From Pseudomonas campi (GTDB taxonomy: Bacteria > Pseudomonadota > Gammaproteobacteria > Pseudomonadales > Pseudomonadaceae): a DNA stretch of 64,000 nt. The stretch's first letter is position 1, and each line of letters opens with the position of its first letter. The position numbers and the translations under genes are program-made. Location of the stretch: contig NZ_CP053697.2 in assembly GCF_013200955.2 (NCBI RefSeq), positions 3,472,001 to 3,536,000 on the forward strand. The letters run 5' to 3'. This document shows, piece after piece, positions 10,362-22,656 of the stretch. The notes beneath the pieces were generated by a model. That model saw nothing but the letters and a program-made list of their open reading frames with translations. It did no database searches and was not told where the DNA came from.

Positions 10362-11120
10362 ATGGAACTCAAAGACAAAGTCATCATCATCACTGGCGGC
10401 TGCCAGGGCCTCGGCCGCGCCATGGGCGAATACCTGGCCGCCAAAGGCGCCAAGCTGGCCCTGATCGACCTCAACCAGGAAAAGCTCGACGAAGCCGTGG
10501 CCGCCTGCAAGGCCGCCGGTGGTGACGCCCGCGCCTACCTGTGCAACGTGGCCAATGAAGAGCAGGTCACCCACACCGTGGCGCAGATCGCCGAAGACTT
10601 CGGCGCCATCAACGGCCTGGTCAACAACGCCGGCATCCTGCGCGACGGCCTGACCATCAAGGTCAAGGACGGCGAGCTGAGCAAGATGAGCCTGGCCCAG
10701 TGGCAGTCGGTGATCGACGTCAACCTGACCGGTGTGTTCCTCTGCACCCGCGAAGTCGCGGCGAAGATGATCGAACTGAAGAACCAGGGTGCGATCATCA
10801 ACATCTCTTCCATCTCTCGTGCCGGTAACGTTGGCCAGGCCAACTACTCCGCGGCCAAGGCCGGCGTCGCCGCCGACACCGTGGTCTGGGCCAAGGAACT
10901 GGCGCGCTACGGCATCCGTGTCGCTGGCGTCGCTCCGGGCTTCATCGAAACCGAGATGACCGGCAGCATGAAGCCGGAAGCCCTGGAAAAGATGTGCTCC
11001 GGCATCCCACTCAAGCGCATGGGCAAGCCCACCGAGATTGCTCACTCGGTGGCCTATATCCTGGAAAACGACTACTACACCGGTCGGATCCTGGAACTCG
11101 ACGGCGGCCTGCGCCTCTGA
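10362..11120 (+). CDS. SDR-family oxidoreductase (FabG-like)
   Basis: A 252-residue classical short-chain dehydrogenase/reductase. The Rossmann motif [12 protein letters not shown] lies at residues 11-22, followed by NNAGIL and the catalytic Ser-Tyr-Lys set in [21 protein letters not shown]. The C-terminal [12 protein letters not shown] is typical of 3-oxoacyl-ACP reductase relatives. The substrate cannot be told; it is not in a fatty-acid synthesis cluster, so it is not called fabG. AGAGGGG precedes the ATG. The stop codon TGA is the first three bases of a palindromic element (copy D). Confidence 0.85.
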   Translation: MELKDKVIIITGGCQGLGRAMGEYLAAKGAKLALIDLNQEKLDEAVAACKAAGGDARAYLCNVANEEQVTHTVAQIAEDFGAINGLVNNAGILRDGLTIKVKDGELSKMSLAQWQSVIDVNLTGVFLCTREVAAKMIELKNQGAIINISSISRAGNVGQANYSAAKAGVAADTVVWAKELARYGIRVAGVAPGFIETEMTGSMKPEALEKMCSGIPLKRMGKPTEIAHSVAYILENDYYTGRILELDGGLRL

Positions 11121-11249
11121 CCTGTTTCGACTTGCTGCGCGTCGGCCAGCCGTCGTTGGAAGCACTCGCGGGCTTGCTCATTTACAGCTCGTAAACTCCG
11201 CGCCCGCGAGCGCTCCCGCCTAGGCTGGCTCTAGCTCGCAGAGTCGAGA
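11118..11249. repeat. Palindromic element, copy D (inverted orientation, degenerate ends)
   Basis: Read on the minus strand this matches the core of copies A-C (GAGCTAGAGCCAG, then GCGGAGTTTAC / GTAAATGAGC, then GGCCGACGCGCAGCAAGTCG). The outer inverted repeat is imperfect (TGACCTGTTTCGA versus TCGAGACTTGGCCTCA). Its left end begins with the TGA stop of the SDR gene. Confidence 0.75.
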
Positions 11250-11260
11250 CTTGGCCTCAT

Positions 11261-11289
11261 AAAAAGCCCCGCATTTGCGGGGCTTTTTT
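11261..11289. terminator. Bidirectional intrinsic terminator
   Basis: AAAAAGCCCCGC, loop ATTT, GCGGGGCTTTTTT between the convergent SDR gene and DUF481 gene 1. Confidence 0.9.
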
Positions 11290-11302
11290 GTGGGTGGGTG
11301 AA

Positions 11303-12310
11303 TTACCAGCCGACGCCCAGACCGAGCATGTAGCGGCGCTCGTCGGTATCGCCGTTCTCACTGACGACCTTGTCCCACTCGGCCTTGAGGCTCAGCGCTG
11401 CCCAGCTGTTGAGCTTGTAGCGCACGCCAGCCTCGGTATCGATGATGTAGTCGACTTCGTCGATGAAGGGCGCGCCCAGCTCACCTTGACTGTACAGCTC
11501 GATATTGTTGCCGATCAGCTTGCGCGTGTAGTCCCACTCCATGGCTGCCGAGTTGAAGTGCTCGCTCTCGCCATTGGCAAAGACGAAGTCGTTGCGGTTG
11601 AGCAGACCGGCCATGGAGAAGGCACCAAGGGCATCGTCCCAGAACTGGTAGCCGGGACCGGTACCGACGGTGCGTTGGGTTTGTAGATCATCCATACGGT
11701 CGTGGGTGTACTTGAGCTGGCCCTGCCAGAAGAACTGCTTGGTGAGGAAGCGATCGAGGTCGTAGTCGAGTTCGACCCGGTCGGTCTTCTTCTCGTCGTC
11801 CTTGATCTCATGATCGTATTCGGCGCCGAAGCTGTGCCGCCAGGCACCATGACGGGCCTGGGTGGCAAGGTCGATGTCGTAGTCCTTCACATCATTTTCC
11901 GCGCTCTTGTAGTCGGCGGAAAAATCCACACGCCCGGTCCAGAGCAGATCCTGCACCAGCGGCTTGGGCGGCAGGATCTGGGCAATCGAGGCCAGTGCCA
12001 CCACTTTCGGCGCCTCGCCATTGACCAGCTCGACCTGCCCCTCACCCGCCGGTTTCAGCGACTTGGCCCGCTCACCGGTGAAGTCATCCTGCTTGACCAG
12101 CAGCTCGCGCTCGCTCTCCAGGGTGGCGACCTTGTGCAGATCGAGGGTGATCGAGCCGGCATAGTCGGTTTTCAGCAGCAGCTTGCCGCCATCGACCAGT
12201 TCGATAGTGCCGGTGAGCTTGTCACCGTTCTTCAGCCACACGGTATCGGCAATCAGCGGAGTGGAGATGGCGCTCAGCGCCAGGCACAACAGGGAACGGG
12301 AAACAGTCAT
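11303..12310 (-). CDS. DUF481 (YdiY-like) outer-membrane protein, paralogue 1
   Basis: A 335-residue exported protein. The signal peptide is about residues 1-21 (cut near LIA-DTVW). An N-terminal segment contains WLKNGDKLTGTIELVDGGKL, and a predicted beta-barrel DUF481 domain runs from about residue 105 to the end. The terminal aromatic GLGVGW is the kind of C-terminal signature recognised by the BAM machinery. A paralogue of similar length (12559-13554) lies directly behind it on the same strand, with a palindromic element between them. Function unknown; the family is described only as a salt- or stress-associated outer-membrane protein group. Confidence 0.8.
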   Translation of the reverse strand: MTVSRSLLCLALSAISTPLIADTVWLKNGDKLTGTIELVDGGKLLLKTDYAGSITLDLHKVATLESERELLVKQDDFTGERAKSLKPAGEGQVELVNGEAPKVVALASIAQILPPKPLVQDLLWTGRVDFSADYKSAENDVKDYDIDLATQARHGAWRHSFGAEYDHEIKDDEKKTDRVELDYDLDRFLTKQFFWQGQLKYTHDRMDDLQTQRTVGTGPGYQFWDDALGAFSMAGLLNRNDFVFANGESEHFNSAAMEWDYTRKLIGNNIELYSQGELGAPFIDEVDYIIDTEAGVRYKLNSWAALSLKAEWDKVVSENGDTDERRYMLGLGVGW

Positions 12311-12415
12311 TGGCGGGCAATCGGCTCAGTTGGGCAAAAAGGCCGGCATTATCCGCACGCCAGCCGGCAGAGCAAGCACTGACCGACGATTGCTCCGTGA
12401 GTTCCAGAAAGCGCG

Positions 12416-12561
12416 TAGAACCTGTTTAGGATCTTTTGAGCTAGAGCCAGGCAAGGCGAAATTGGGCGAGGACGCGGAGTTTACGGAGTGTAAATGAGCA
12501 GTCCGAGCCCAATTTCAACGCAGCATGGCCGACGATCAAAGGGTCCTAACACAGGTTCTTA
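12416..12561. repeat. Palindromic element, copy B
   Basis: The ends read TAGAACCTGTTTAGG and, inverted, TAAGAACCTGTGTTAGG. The core CTAGAGCCAGGCAAGGCG, GCGGAGTTTAC / GTAAATGAGC and CGCAGCATGGCCGACG matches the other copies. It separates the two DUF481 paralogues. Its right end supplies the TAA stop of DUF481 paralogue 2 (bases 12559-12561). Confidence 0.85.
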
Positions 12562-13554
12562 CCAGCCGACCCCTAAGCCAATCAGATAACGCTGCTCCGA
12601 ATAGGTGTTGCCCAGCCCCCGCAACTGGTCCAGCTCATAGAGCAGCGACAGCCGGGCCCAGTCATTCAGGCGATACCGCAGGCCGGCCTCGCTGTCGAAC
12701 ACATAGTCGATCTCGTCGATCTGCGGCACCTGCAGTTCGGCCGTGCTGTAAAACTCCAGCCGCGTGCCCCACAACTGGCGTTTGTAGTCCCACTCCAGCG
12801 ACCAGGTGTCGAAAGCCAATTCTCCCTGCGGTGAGTCCAGGCGTACCCGATTGACCTGTCCGATCAGGTCCAGCCGCCCCAGTTCGTCATCCCAGAAACG
12901 ATAGCCGGGGCCAGTGCCGAGAATGCGCTGGCGGTTGATGTTCTCGAACTGGTCTTCCTCCTGCTCATAGCCGGTACGCCAGAACCAGTGATCGGTGAAA
13001 AAACGGTCGAGGTCGTACTCCAGTTCCCAGTTGTCTTCCTTCTCCTCGTCGTTCTTGGTCTCGTGCTCCAGTTGGCCATTCAGCACATGGCGCCAGCGAC
13101 CGTGCTCGACCCGCGTATTGCCCTTGATCTTGAACTCGTCGGTGCTGTCCTCGTTGCGTTCCAGATCCAGCTTGGCATCGAGGTTGCCTTCCCACAGGCG
13201 ATCCTTGAGCAGTGGCCGCGGCGGCACCAGGCGGCTGATGCTGGCCAGCGGCACCGTCTCGTTGCCGCTGCCAACCACGGTCACCAGGCCCGGCCCGGCC
13301 GCCTGCAAACCCTCACTGCTTTCGCTGTCGAGCCCGACCCGGCGCAACATCAGGGGTTTGTCCGAGCGCAGGGTGTCGATATCCTTCCAGTCGATCAGCA
13401 CGCGCCCGGCATACTTGGTTTTCAGGGCCAGCTTGCCGCCGTCGAGCAGGAGGATCTCGCCGCTCAGGCGGTCACCATTGTTCAGCCAGACGGTGTCCGC
13501 CCATGCCGGCCAGGCGAGCCAGAGAACAGTCGAAAGCAGGAAGCGCAGCAGCAT
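12559..13554 (-). CDS. DUF481 (YdiY-like) outer-membrane protein, paralogue 2
   Basis: A 331-residue paralogue of the preceding gene with the same order: signal peptide (MLLRFLLSTVLWLAWPAWA), DTVWLNNGDRLSGEILLLDGG, then a barrel domain ending YLIGLGVGW. Both share stretches such as ELEYDLDRF / ELDYDLDRF and GTGPGYRFWDD / GTGPGYQFWDD, so a tandem duplication with considerable divergence is clear. The ATG at 13554 shares a CATG with the ATG of the divergent atl gene; a TTG two codons upstream (13560) is the alternative. The stop codon lies in palindromic copy B. Confidence 0.78.
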   Translation of the reverse strand: MLLRFLLSTVLWLAWPAWADTVWLNNGDRLSGEILLLDGGKLALKTKYAGRVLIDWKDIDTLRSDKPLMLRRVGLDSESSEGLQAAGPGLVTVVGSGNETVPLASISRLVPPRPLLKDRLWEGNLDAKLDLERNEDSTDEFKIKGNTRVEHGRWRHVLNGQLEHETKNDEEKEDNWELEYDLDRFFTDHWFWRTGYEQEEDQFENINRQRILGTGPGYRFWDDELGRLDLIGQVNRVRLDSPQGELAFDTWSLEWDYKRQLWGTRLEFYSTAELQVPQIDEIDYVFDSEAGLRYRLNDWARLSLLYELDQLRGLGNTYSEQRYLIGLGVGW

Positions 13555-13945
13555 GAGCAAGACACCAGTAACCGAACGGGGAATCGTCGCAGAGCATGCC
13601 CCCGCCCTCGACCCGACGGCAAGCGCCGAGGGCCGGCGGGCTGCACTCTACCTGCTGTTGTCACAAATTCCGGCGGGCAAGGTCACCAGCTACGGCGAAC
13701 TGGCGGCCTTCGCCGGACTCGGCCGCGCCGCGCGCTGGGTGGGTCGCACGCTCAGCCAGTTGCCGCCCGACACTCGCCTGCCCTGGCACCGCGTGCTCGG
13801 CGCGGGCGGACGACTGAGCCTGCCGGCAGGCAGCCCGAGCGGCGACGAACAGCGCGCGCGCCTGCGTGAAGAAGGCCTGACCATCAGCAACAACCGCGTC
13901 GATATGCGCCGTCACGGCTGGCGTCCGATGGAGCTCAACGATTAG
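13553..13945 (+). CDS. atl: Alkyltransferase-like protein (ATL, Cys-to-Trp MGMT homologue)
   Basis: A 130-residue protein with the DNA-binding domain of O6-alkylguanine-DNA alkyltransferases (IPAGKVTSYGELAAFAGLGRAARWVG). The reactive PCHRV motif reads PWHRV, with Trp78 in place of the acceptor cysteine. ATL proteins cannot transfer alkyl groups; characterised ones bind O6-alkylguanine, flip the base and channel the lesion to nucleotide excision repair. The length matches E. coli Atl/YbaZ. The ATG at 13553 is the only ATG/GTG/TTG that keeps the whole domain, and it overlaps the divergent DUF481 start by two bases. A weak AGGA lies upstream. Confidence 0.88.
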   Translation: MSKTPVTERGIVAEHAPALDPTASAEGRRAALYLLLSQIPAGKVTSYGELAAFAGLGRAARWVGRTLSQLPPDTRLPWHRVLGAGGRLSLPAGSPSGDEQRARLREEGLTISNNRVDMRRHGWRPMELND

Positions 13946-14040
13946 CAGGCTGTTGTCCTTTCGCCGCGACGCAGCTTGCGCCCAAACGGCAACAGCCCCT
14001 AGAGTGCGCCCTTTGTTCCGTTTACCCCCAGACCTTGCCC

Positions 14041-15654
14041 ATGCCCCGTAAATCCTGGCGCGCCGCCCTCGCCACCTATGCCCATCCGGCCTCGCTGGCC
14101 CTGCTGTTGCTGGGCTTTGCCGCCGGTTTGCCGTACATGCTGGTGTTCTCCACCCTGTCGGTATGGCTGCGTGAAGCCGGCGTCGCCCACCAGACCATCG
14201 GCTACGCCAGCCTCATCGGCCTGGCCTATGCCTTCAAATGGGTCTGGGCACCGATGCTCGACCAGTGGCGCCTGCCGCTGCTGGGCAAGCTGGGCCGCCG
14301 CCGCTCCTGGCTGGTGCTGTCGCAGGTGCTGGTGGCGCTGGGACTGATCGGCATGGCGCTGTGCGACCCGCAGCAGCATCTGTCCTGGCTGATCGGCGTG
14401 GCCGTGGTGGTGGCCTTCGCCTCGGCCACCCAGGACATCGCGGTGGATGCCTACCGCCTGGAAATCGTCGACGACAACCGCCAGGCCGCCCTGGCCGCCA
14501 GCTACATGGCCGGCTACCGGGTCGCCGCCCTGCTTGCCACCGCCGGCGCGCTGTATTTCGCCGGCTGGTTCGGCGCGGTGGATGGCAACTACCAGCACGG
14601 CGCCTGGGCCAGCACCTACCTGCTGTTCGCCATGCTCATGCTGCCGGGGCTGTTCACCACGCTGTGGATGCGCGAGCCGCCGGTGCCACTGAAGACGCAG
14701 ATCTCCGCCGCGCGCTACGGCCTCTACCACCAGCTGGCCTCGGTGCTGGTGCTGATCCTGCTGCTGATTTCGGTGCCGGCGATGTTCACCCAGCTGTTCA
14801 AGAGCGACATCCTGCTGAGCCTGCAAGGCGCCATCAGCCCCCTGGAACTGCTGCGCGATGACCGCGCCTTCCTGCGCTTCCTGCTCTATACCATTATCAC
14901 CAGCCTGTGCCTGTCGGCCATGGGCCGGCGCAGCCTGGCACCGGTACTCACGCCGATCAACGACTTCATCCTGCGCTACCGCTGGCAGGCCCTGCTGCTG
15001 CTGGGCCTGATCGCCACCTATCGCATGTCCGATACGGTGATGGGGGTGATGGCCAACGTCTTCTACATCGACATGGGCTTCGCCAAGAGCCAGATCGCCA
15101 GCGTCAGCAAGCTGTTCGGCCTGTTCATGACCCTGTTCGGCGCGGCGATGGGCGGCCTGCTGATCGTGCGCTTCGGCATCCTGCCGATCCTGCTGATCGG
15201 TGGTGCCGCGTCGGCCGGCACCAACCTGCTGTTCGCCCTGCTCGCCGGCCTCGGGGTGATCAGCGACAGCAGCTTCGCCGGGCAGAACGTCCTCGACCTG
15301 CTGCAGGCGCTGAACCCGCACATGCTGATGCTGGTGGTGACCATCACCCTCGACAACTTCAGCTCCGGGCTGGCCACGGCGGCGTTCGTCGCCTACCTGT
15401 CGAGCCTGACCAACCTGAAGTTCTCCGCCACCCAGTACGCCCTGCTCAGCTCGATCATGCTGCTGCTGCCGCGCCTGGTCGGCGGCTCGTCCGGCCTGAT
15501 GGTGGAGAAGCTCGGCTATGCCCAGTTCTTCCTCGCCACCGCCCTGCTCGGCATTCCCACCCTGCTGCTGATTCTCATGCAGTGGGGCCGTGAACGCAGC
15601 CAGCCGAACGGCAACGGTGAAACGCCACTGCCGAGCAGTTCCGAGCAGCCATGA
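14041..15654 (+). CDS. ampG: AmpG muropeptide permease
   Basis: A 537-residue MFS-type inner-membrane transporter that imports GlcNAc-anhydroMurNAc peptides released from the wall. It supplies peptidoglycan recycling and the AmpR/AmpC beta-lactamase induction signal. About 12-14 hydrophobic segments are visible. Family hallmarks include GFAAGLPYMLVFSTLSVWLREAGV near the N-terminus and WAPMLDQWRLP. ATG 14041 is chosen; a TTG two codons upstream is possible, and neither has a strong Shine-Dalgarno sequence. It follows atl on the same strand after about 95 bases and ends at a terminator. Confidence 0.93.
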   Translation: MPRKSWRAALATYAHPASLALLLLGFAAGLPYMLVFSTLSVWLREAGVAHQTIGYASLIGLAYAFKWVWAPMLDQWRLPLLGKLGRRRSWLVLSQVLVALGLIGMALCDPQQHLSWLIGVAVVVAFASATQDIAVDAYRLEIVDDNRQAALAASYMAGYRVAALLATAGALYFAGWFGAVDGNYQHGAWASTYLLFAMLMLPGLFTTLWMREPPVPLKTQISAARYGLYHQLASVLVLILLLISVPAMFTQLFKSDILLSLQGAISPLELLRDDRAFLRFLLYTIITSLCLSAMGRRSLAPVLTPINDFILRYRWQALLLLGLIATYRMSDTVMGVMANVFYIDMGFAKSQIASVSKLFGLFMTLFGAAMGGLLIVRFGILPILLIGGAASAGTNLLFALLAGLGVISDSSFAGQNVLDLLQALNPHMLMLVVTITLDNFSSGLATAAFVAYLSSLTNLKFSATQYALLSSIMLLLPRLVGGSSGLMVEKLGYAQFFLATALLGIPTLLLILMQWGRERSQPNGNGETPLPSSSEQP

Positions 15655-15682
15655 AAAAGGCCGGCGATTGCCGGCCTTTTTC
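15654..15682. terminator. Bidirectional intrinsic terminator
   Basis: AAAAAGGCCGGCGATTGCCGGCCTTTTT between the convergent ampG and yajQ. Confidence 0.9.
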
Positions 15683-15696
15683 ATGCTCACGCGCGA

Positions 15697-16176
15697 TCAA
15701 TCGCGGAAGTTGTTGTACTGCAGCGGCATGCCGAATTCCTTGGCACGCAGGACCGCAATCGCTTCCTGCAGGTCATCGCGCTTCTTGCCGGTGATGCGTA
15801 CCTGCTCGCCCTGGATGGCAGCCTGTACCTTGAGCTTGGCATCCTTGACGTGGGCGACGATCTTCTTCGCCAGCTCCTTGTCGATGCCCTCGCGGAAGGT
15901 CACTTCCTGCTTGATGACCTTGCCGGAGGCGAAGGGATCCTTGAGCTCCATGCACTGGCTGTCGATCTTGCGCTTGACCAGATTGAGCCGCAGGATCTCC
16001 AACATCTGCTCCAGCATGAAATCGGCTTCGGCGGTCAAGGTAACGGTCTTGTCCTTGCTCTCGAAGCTGCATTTGCCGCGCAGGTCGAAGCGCCGCTCCA
16101 ATTCCTTCACCGCGTTGTCCACGGCGTTGGTCAGTTCGTGTTTATCCAGTTCGGACACCACGTCGAACGAAGGCAT
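15697..16176 (-). CDS. yajQ: YajQ-family nucleotide-binding protein
   Basis: A 159-residue UPF0234/YajQ protein ([22 protein letters not shown]... ending PLQYNNFRD). The family has two RNP-like folds; members bind nucleotides or RNA, and in Xanthomonas and Pseudomonas a homologue has been reported as a cyclic-di-GMP effector. Start 16176 is set by the near-perfect GGAGGA about 6 bases upstream and by family length; upstream codons are not conserved. Single-gene unit, divergent from the response regulator at 16328. Confidence 0.93.
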   Translation of the reverse strand: MPSFDVVSELDKHELTNAVDNAVKELERRFDLRGKCSFESKDKTVTLTAEADFMLEQMLEILRLNLVKRKIDSQCMELKDPFASGKVIKQEVTFREGIDKELAKKIVAHVKDAKLKVQAAIQGEQVRITGKKRDDLQEAIAVLRAKEFGMPLQYNNFRD

Positions 16177-16327
16177 GAAATTCCTCCAGATAGACGGCGC
16201 GATCAGTATCACGGACAGAGCGCGCCTGGCTTGACGATAAAATTTGCGCGCTCATTATACCCACACCAGCATGCGCCGCTCGGCCAAGTACCGAAAGCGC
16301 CCCAGTTTCCTGCCAGCGAGCCCCTAA

Positions 16328-18215
<1,888 letters not shown>

Positions 18216-18261
18216 GCCCGCGCTACCCTGCCCTCTACTTTTCCTGCGGAAACCAGCGCCC

Positions 18262-20283
<2,022 letters not shown>

Positions 20284-20285
20284 CC

Positions 20286-20861
20286 ATGGGTTATCGACTG
20301 AGCAAGATCTACACGAAGACCGGCGACAAGGGCGAAACCGGCCTGGCCGACGGCCGCCGTGTAGGCAAGGACCACCCGCGCGTGGAGGCCATGGGCGAGC
20401 TGGATCTGCTCAACAGCCACCTTGGCCTGCTGCTGGCCGAACTGGCCGAGCACGCAGCCAGGTGGCCGGGACTGAGCGAGCTCATCGACGTCCTGGCGCC
20501 CTGCCAGCACCGCCTGTTCGACCTCGGTGGTGAGCTGGCGATGCCGGCCTACCAGGCCCTCGATGAGGCGGAAGTACAGCGCCTGGAAGCGGCCATCGAC
20601 CTGTGGAACGAGGAAGTCGGGGCCCTGGAAAACTTCATCCTCCCCGGCGGCTCCCGCCTGATCGCCCAGGCCCATGTCTGCCGCAGCCTGGCGCGCAACG
20701 CCGAACGCCGCTGCCAGCACCTGAATGCGGTGGAGCCACTGCGCGAAGTGGGCATGGCCTACGTCAATCGCCTGTCCGACCTGCTGTTCGTCGCCGCCCG
20801 CCTGATCGCCCGCCGCCAGCAGATCAATGAAGTGCTGTGGCAGGCGGCGGCCAAGCCCTAA
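20286..20861 (+). CDS. pduO: Cob(I)alamin adenosyltransferase, PduO type
   Basis: A 191-residue ATP:cob(I)alamin adenosyltransferase that makes adenosylcobalamin. The N-terminal ATP-binding motif YTKTGDKGETGLADG and VEAMGELDLLNSHLG are diagnostic, as is the helical bundle segment FILPGGSRLIAQAHVCRSLARNAERR. ATG 20286 lies two bases after the kinase stop, so the two are probably co-transcribed. A REPIN palindrome follows the stop. Confidence 0.93.
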   Translation: MGYRLSKIYTKTGDKGETGLADGRRVGKDHPRVEAMGELDLLNSHLGLLLAELAEHAARWPGLSELIDVLAPCQHRLFDLGGELAMPAYQALDEAEVQRLEAAIDLWNEEVGALENFILPGGSRLIAQAHVCRSLARNAERRCQHLNAVEPLREVGMAYVNRLSDLLFVAARLIARRQQINEVLWQAAAKP

Positions 20862-20874
20862 CCCCACACCACAA

Positions 20875-20941
20875 TGTAGGAGCGAGCTCTGCTCGCGAAG
20901 CTCTTGCGCTGCCAGGTTCGCGAGCAGAGCTCGCTCCTACA
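20875..20941. repeat. REPIN-type REP doublet (type 1)
   Basis: Two inverted 25-bp arms starting TGTAGGAGCGAGCTCTGCTC (20875-20899, complement 20917-20941) around a 17-base centre. The same arm recurs at 60281. It sits between convergent gene ends and may also act as a transcript-end hairpin. Confidence 0.93.
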
Positions 20942-20943
20942 GA

Positions 20944-21888
20944 TCAGGCCTGCGGCCAGAATGCGCGGATCCCGGCCACACCCTGGGCGCCGGCCTGCCA
21001 GGCTCGCGGCAGATCGTCTGAGCCGACCCCACCGAGCAGGTAGGCGGGCTTGTTGAAGCACCGCAGCAGCTCGCGGGCGGCCTCCCAGCCCAGCGGCTGG
21101 GCCTCGGGGTGGCTCTGGGTCGCCTGCACCGGCGACAGGGTGATGAAGTCCACGCCCATGCGCGTGGCCAATGCCAGCTCCTCGGCACCGTGACACGACG
21201 CCGCCAGCCAGCGCTGGCCGGGAAATGGGCGGCCCTGATCGGCGTACTTGCGCAACTGCTCGGCGGTCAGGTGCCAGCCCGCAGCGGGAAAGTCGCCCAG
21301 CCACTCCAGCGGCCCCTTGAGCATCAGCTGCGCCTTGCCGGCACAGAGGCCCTGGATATCCACCGCCAGGTCGCGGTACTGGGCATCGAACATGGTCGGC
21401 GCACGCAACTGGATCAGGCGGATACCGGCGGCCAGCGCCGCACGCACGCCGCGCAGCAGCTCGCCAGGCTCGAGACTCTCAGGGGTGACCAGGTAGCGAT
21501 CCGGCAGGCGAGCGGCCGCGACAATCGGCTGATTGGCCGCCGGAAACTCGTAGTCGAGCAGTTCGCGGGCGCTGGCCCAGGCCAGTGGCTGACCTTCGGC
21601 ACCGTGGGGCTCGCCGCTGAACGCAGTAACTTCCCAGACATCCAGCAGCACCTGCTTGTCCGGGTAATCGTGCTGCACCTGGATCAGCGGGCGGGCGGCA
21701 TCGACCCGGATACCCAGCTCCTCCTGCAGCTCGCGGGACAGTGCGGCCTCGACCGCCTCGCCCTCCTCCACCTTGCCGCCGGGAAACTCCCACAGGCCAC
21801 CCTGGTGCTGGTCCGCTGCGCGCTTGGCGATCAGCACCCGGGCGTCGGCGCCGCGAATGACCGCAGCCGCCACGTGCACACGTTTCAT
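20944..21888 (-). CDS. mutT: MutT Nudix hydrolase fused to a ThiE/TenI-like domain
   Basis: A 314-residue two-domain protein. Residues 1-130 form a MutT-type Nudix domain that hydrolyses 8-oxo-dGTP and keeps it out of DNA. The Nudix box G38-x5-E44-x7-RE-x2-EELGI is intact. Residues about 150-314 form a thiamine-phosphate-synthase-like (TenI) barrel (LIQLRAPTMFD, WLAASCHGAEELALA, GVDFITLSPVQATQSHP, LLGGVGSDDL). The second domain is common in pseudomonad MutT proteins and its role is unclear. ATG 21888 is chosen from the family start; it overlaps the GST stop by 4 bases, so the order is GST then mutT. Confidence 0.9.
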   Translation of the reverse strand: MKRVHVAAAVIRGADARVLIAKRAADQHQGGLWEFPGGKVEEGEAVEAALSRELQEELGIRVDAARPLIQVQHDYPDKQVLLDVWEVTAFSGEPHGAEGQPLAWASARELLDYEFPAANQPIVAAARLPDRYLVTPESLEPGELLRGVRAALAAGIRLIQLRAPTMFDAQYRDLAVDIQGLCAGKAQLMLKGPLEWLGDFPAAGWHLTAEQLRKYADQGRPFPGQRWLAASCHGAEELALATRMGVDFITLSPVQATQSHPEAQPLGWEAARELLRCFNKPAYLLGGVGSDDLPRAWQAGAQGVAGIRAFWPQA

Positions 21889-22523
21889 GCATTGCTCTCC
21901 GTTTCCTGCAGGCCGGCGCGGTACCACCGCTGGAAGGCCGGCCACTGATAGATGGTATTCACATAGGTCTCAGCCTCGGCCGGCAGCGCCACCTGATAGC
22001 TGCGAAGGCGCGCCGCCACCGGGGCGAAGAAGGCATCGGCGATGCTGGCGTGGCCGAACAGGTACGGGCCATCCTGACCGAAGCGCTGGCGGCACTCCTG
22101 CCACAGGGCACAGACCCGCGCGATATCCGCTGCCGCCTCGGCCGGCAGTTCGGCCAGGGGCTGGTTACGCCGCAGGTTCATCGGCAGGTGGCTGCGCAGC
22201 GGCACGAAACCGCTGTGCATCTCCGCGCAGACCGAGCGGGCGAAGGCCCTGGCGGCCGAGCCGCGCGGCCACAGATGGGCTTCCGGAAAACGTTCGGCGA
22301 GGTATTCGGCGATGGCCAGGGAATCCCAGATCACCCCGTCCTCGCACTTGAGCACTGGCACCTTGCCGGTCGGCGAATGCTGAAGCAGCTGACGTCGGCT
22401 GTCGGCGCCGTAGAGCTGGACCAGTTGCTCGTCGTAGTCGACGCCCGCCAGCTCAAGGGCCAGCCAGGCGCGCAACGACCAGGACGAGTAGTTCTTGTTG
22501 CCGATTACCAGGGTCAGGGACAT
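21885..22523 (-). CDS. Glutathione S-transferase family protein
   Basis: A 212-residue GST-fold protein. The N-terminal thioredoxin-like domain includes IGNKNYSSWSLRAWLALE and the glutathione-binding VPVLKCEDGVIWDSLAIAEYL, with the usual cis-proline and the serine after aspartate. An all-alpha C-terminal domain follows. NYSSWSLR resembles the zeta/YfcF-like group. The stop overlaps the mutT start (ATGA). The substrate cannot be told from sequence. Confidence 0.85.
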   Translation of the reverse strand: MSLTLVIGNKNYSSWSLRAWLALELAGVDYDEQLVQLYGADSRRQLLQHSPTGKVPVLKCEDGVIWDSLAIAEYLAERFPEAHLWPRGSAARAFARSVCAEMHSGFVPLRSHLPMNLRRNQPLAELPAEAAADIARVCALWQECRQRFGQDGPYLFGHASIADAFFAPVAARLRSYQVALPAEAETYVNTIYQWPAFQRWYRAGLQETESNA

Positions 22524-22593
22524 GGAGGCTCTCCAGACGAGATGAGCTGTTATGCGATAGCCCGACCTTAAGAGCGGCGCCTGCGGATAGCAA

Positions 22594-22629
22594 ATTCCCG
22601 ATATTCATGGGGCCATGAATACCGGGAAT
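22594..22629. repeat. Long hairpin between argJ and GST genes
   Basis: 17-bp arms (ATTCCCGATATTCATGG and complement with one mismatch) around two bases. It lies 27 bases past the argJ stop and about 70 bases upstream of the GST start on the same strand. There is no long T-run, so it could be a weak terminator, an operator or an RNA-stability element. Confidence 0.6.
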
Positions 22630-22656
22630 CCGGGTGCAGCCATCAGTCCATCGCGA

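Noticed and set aside
20875..20941. Possible CRISPR-like repeat
   Set aside because: Single palindromic doublet with variable centre; no repeat-spacer array and no cas genes.
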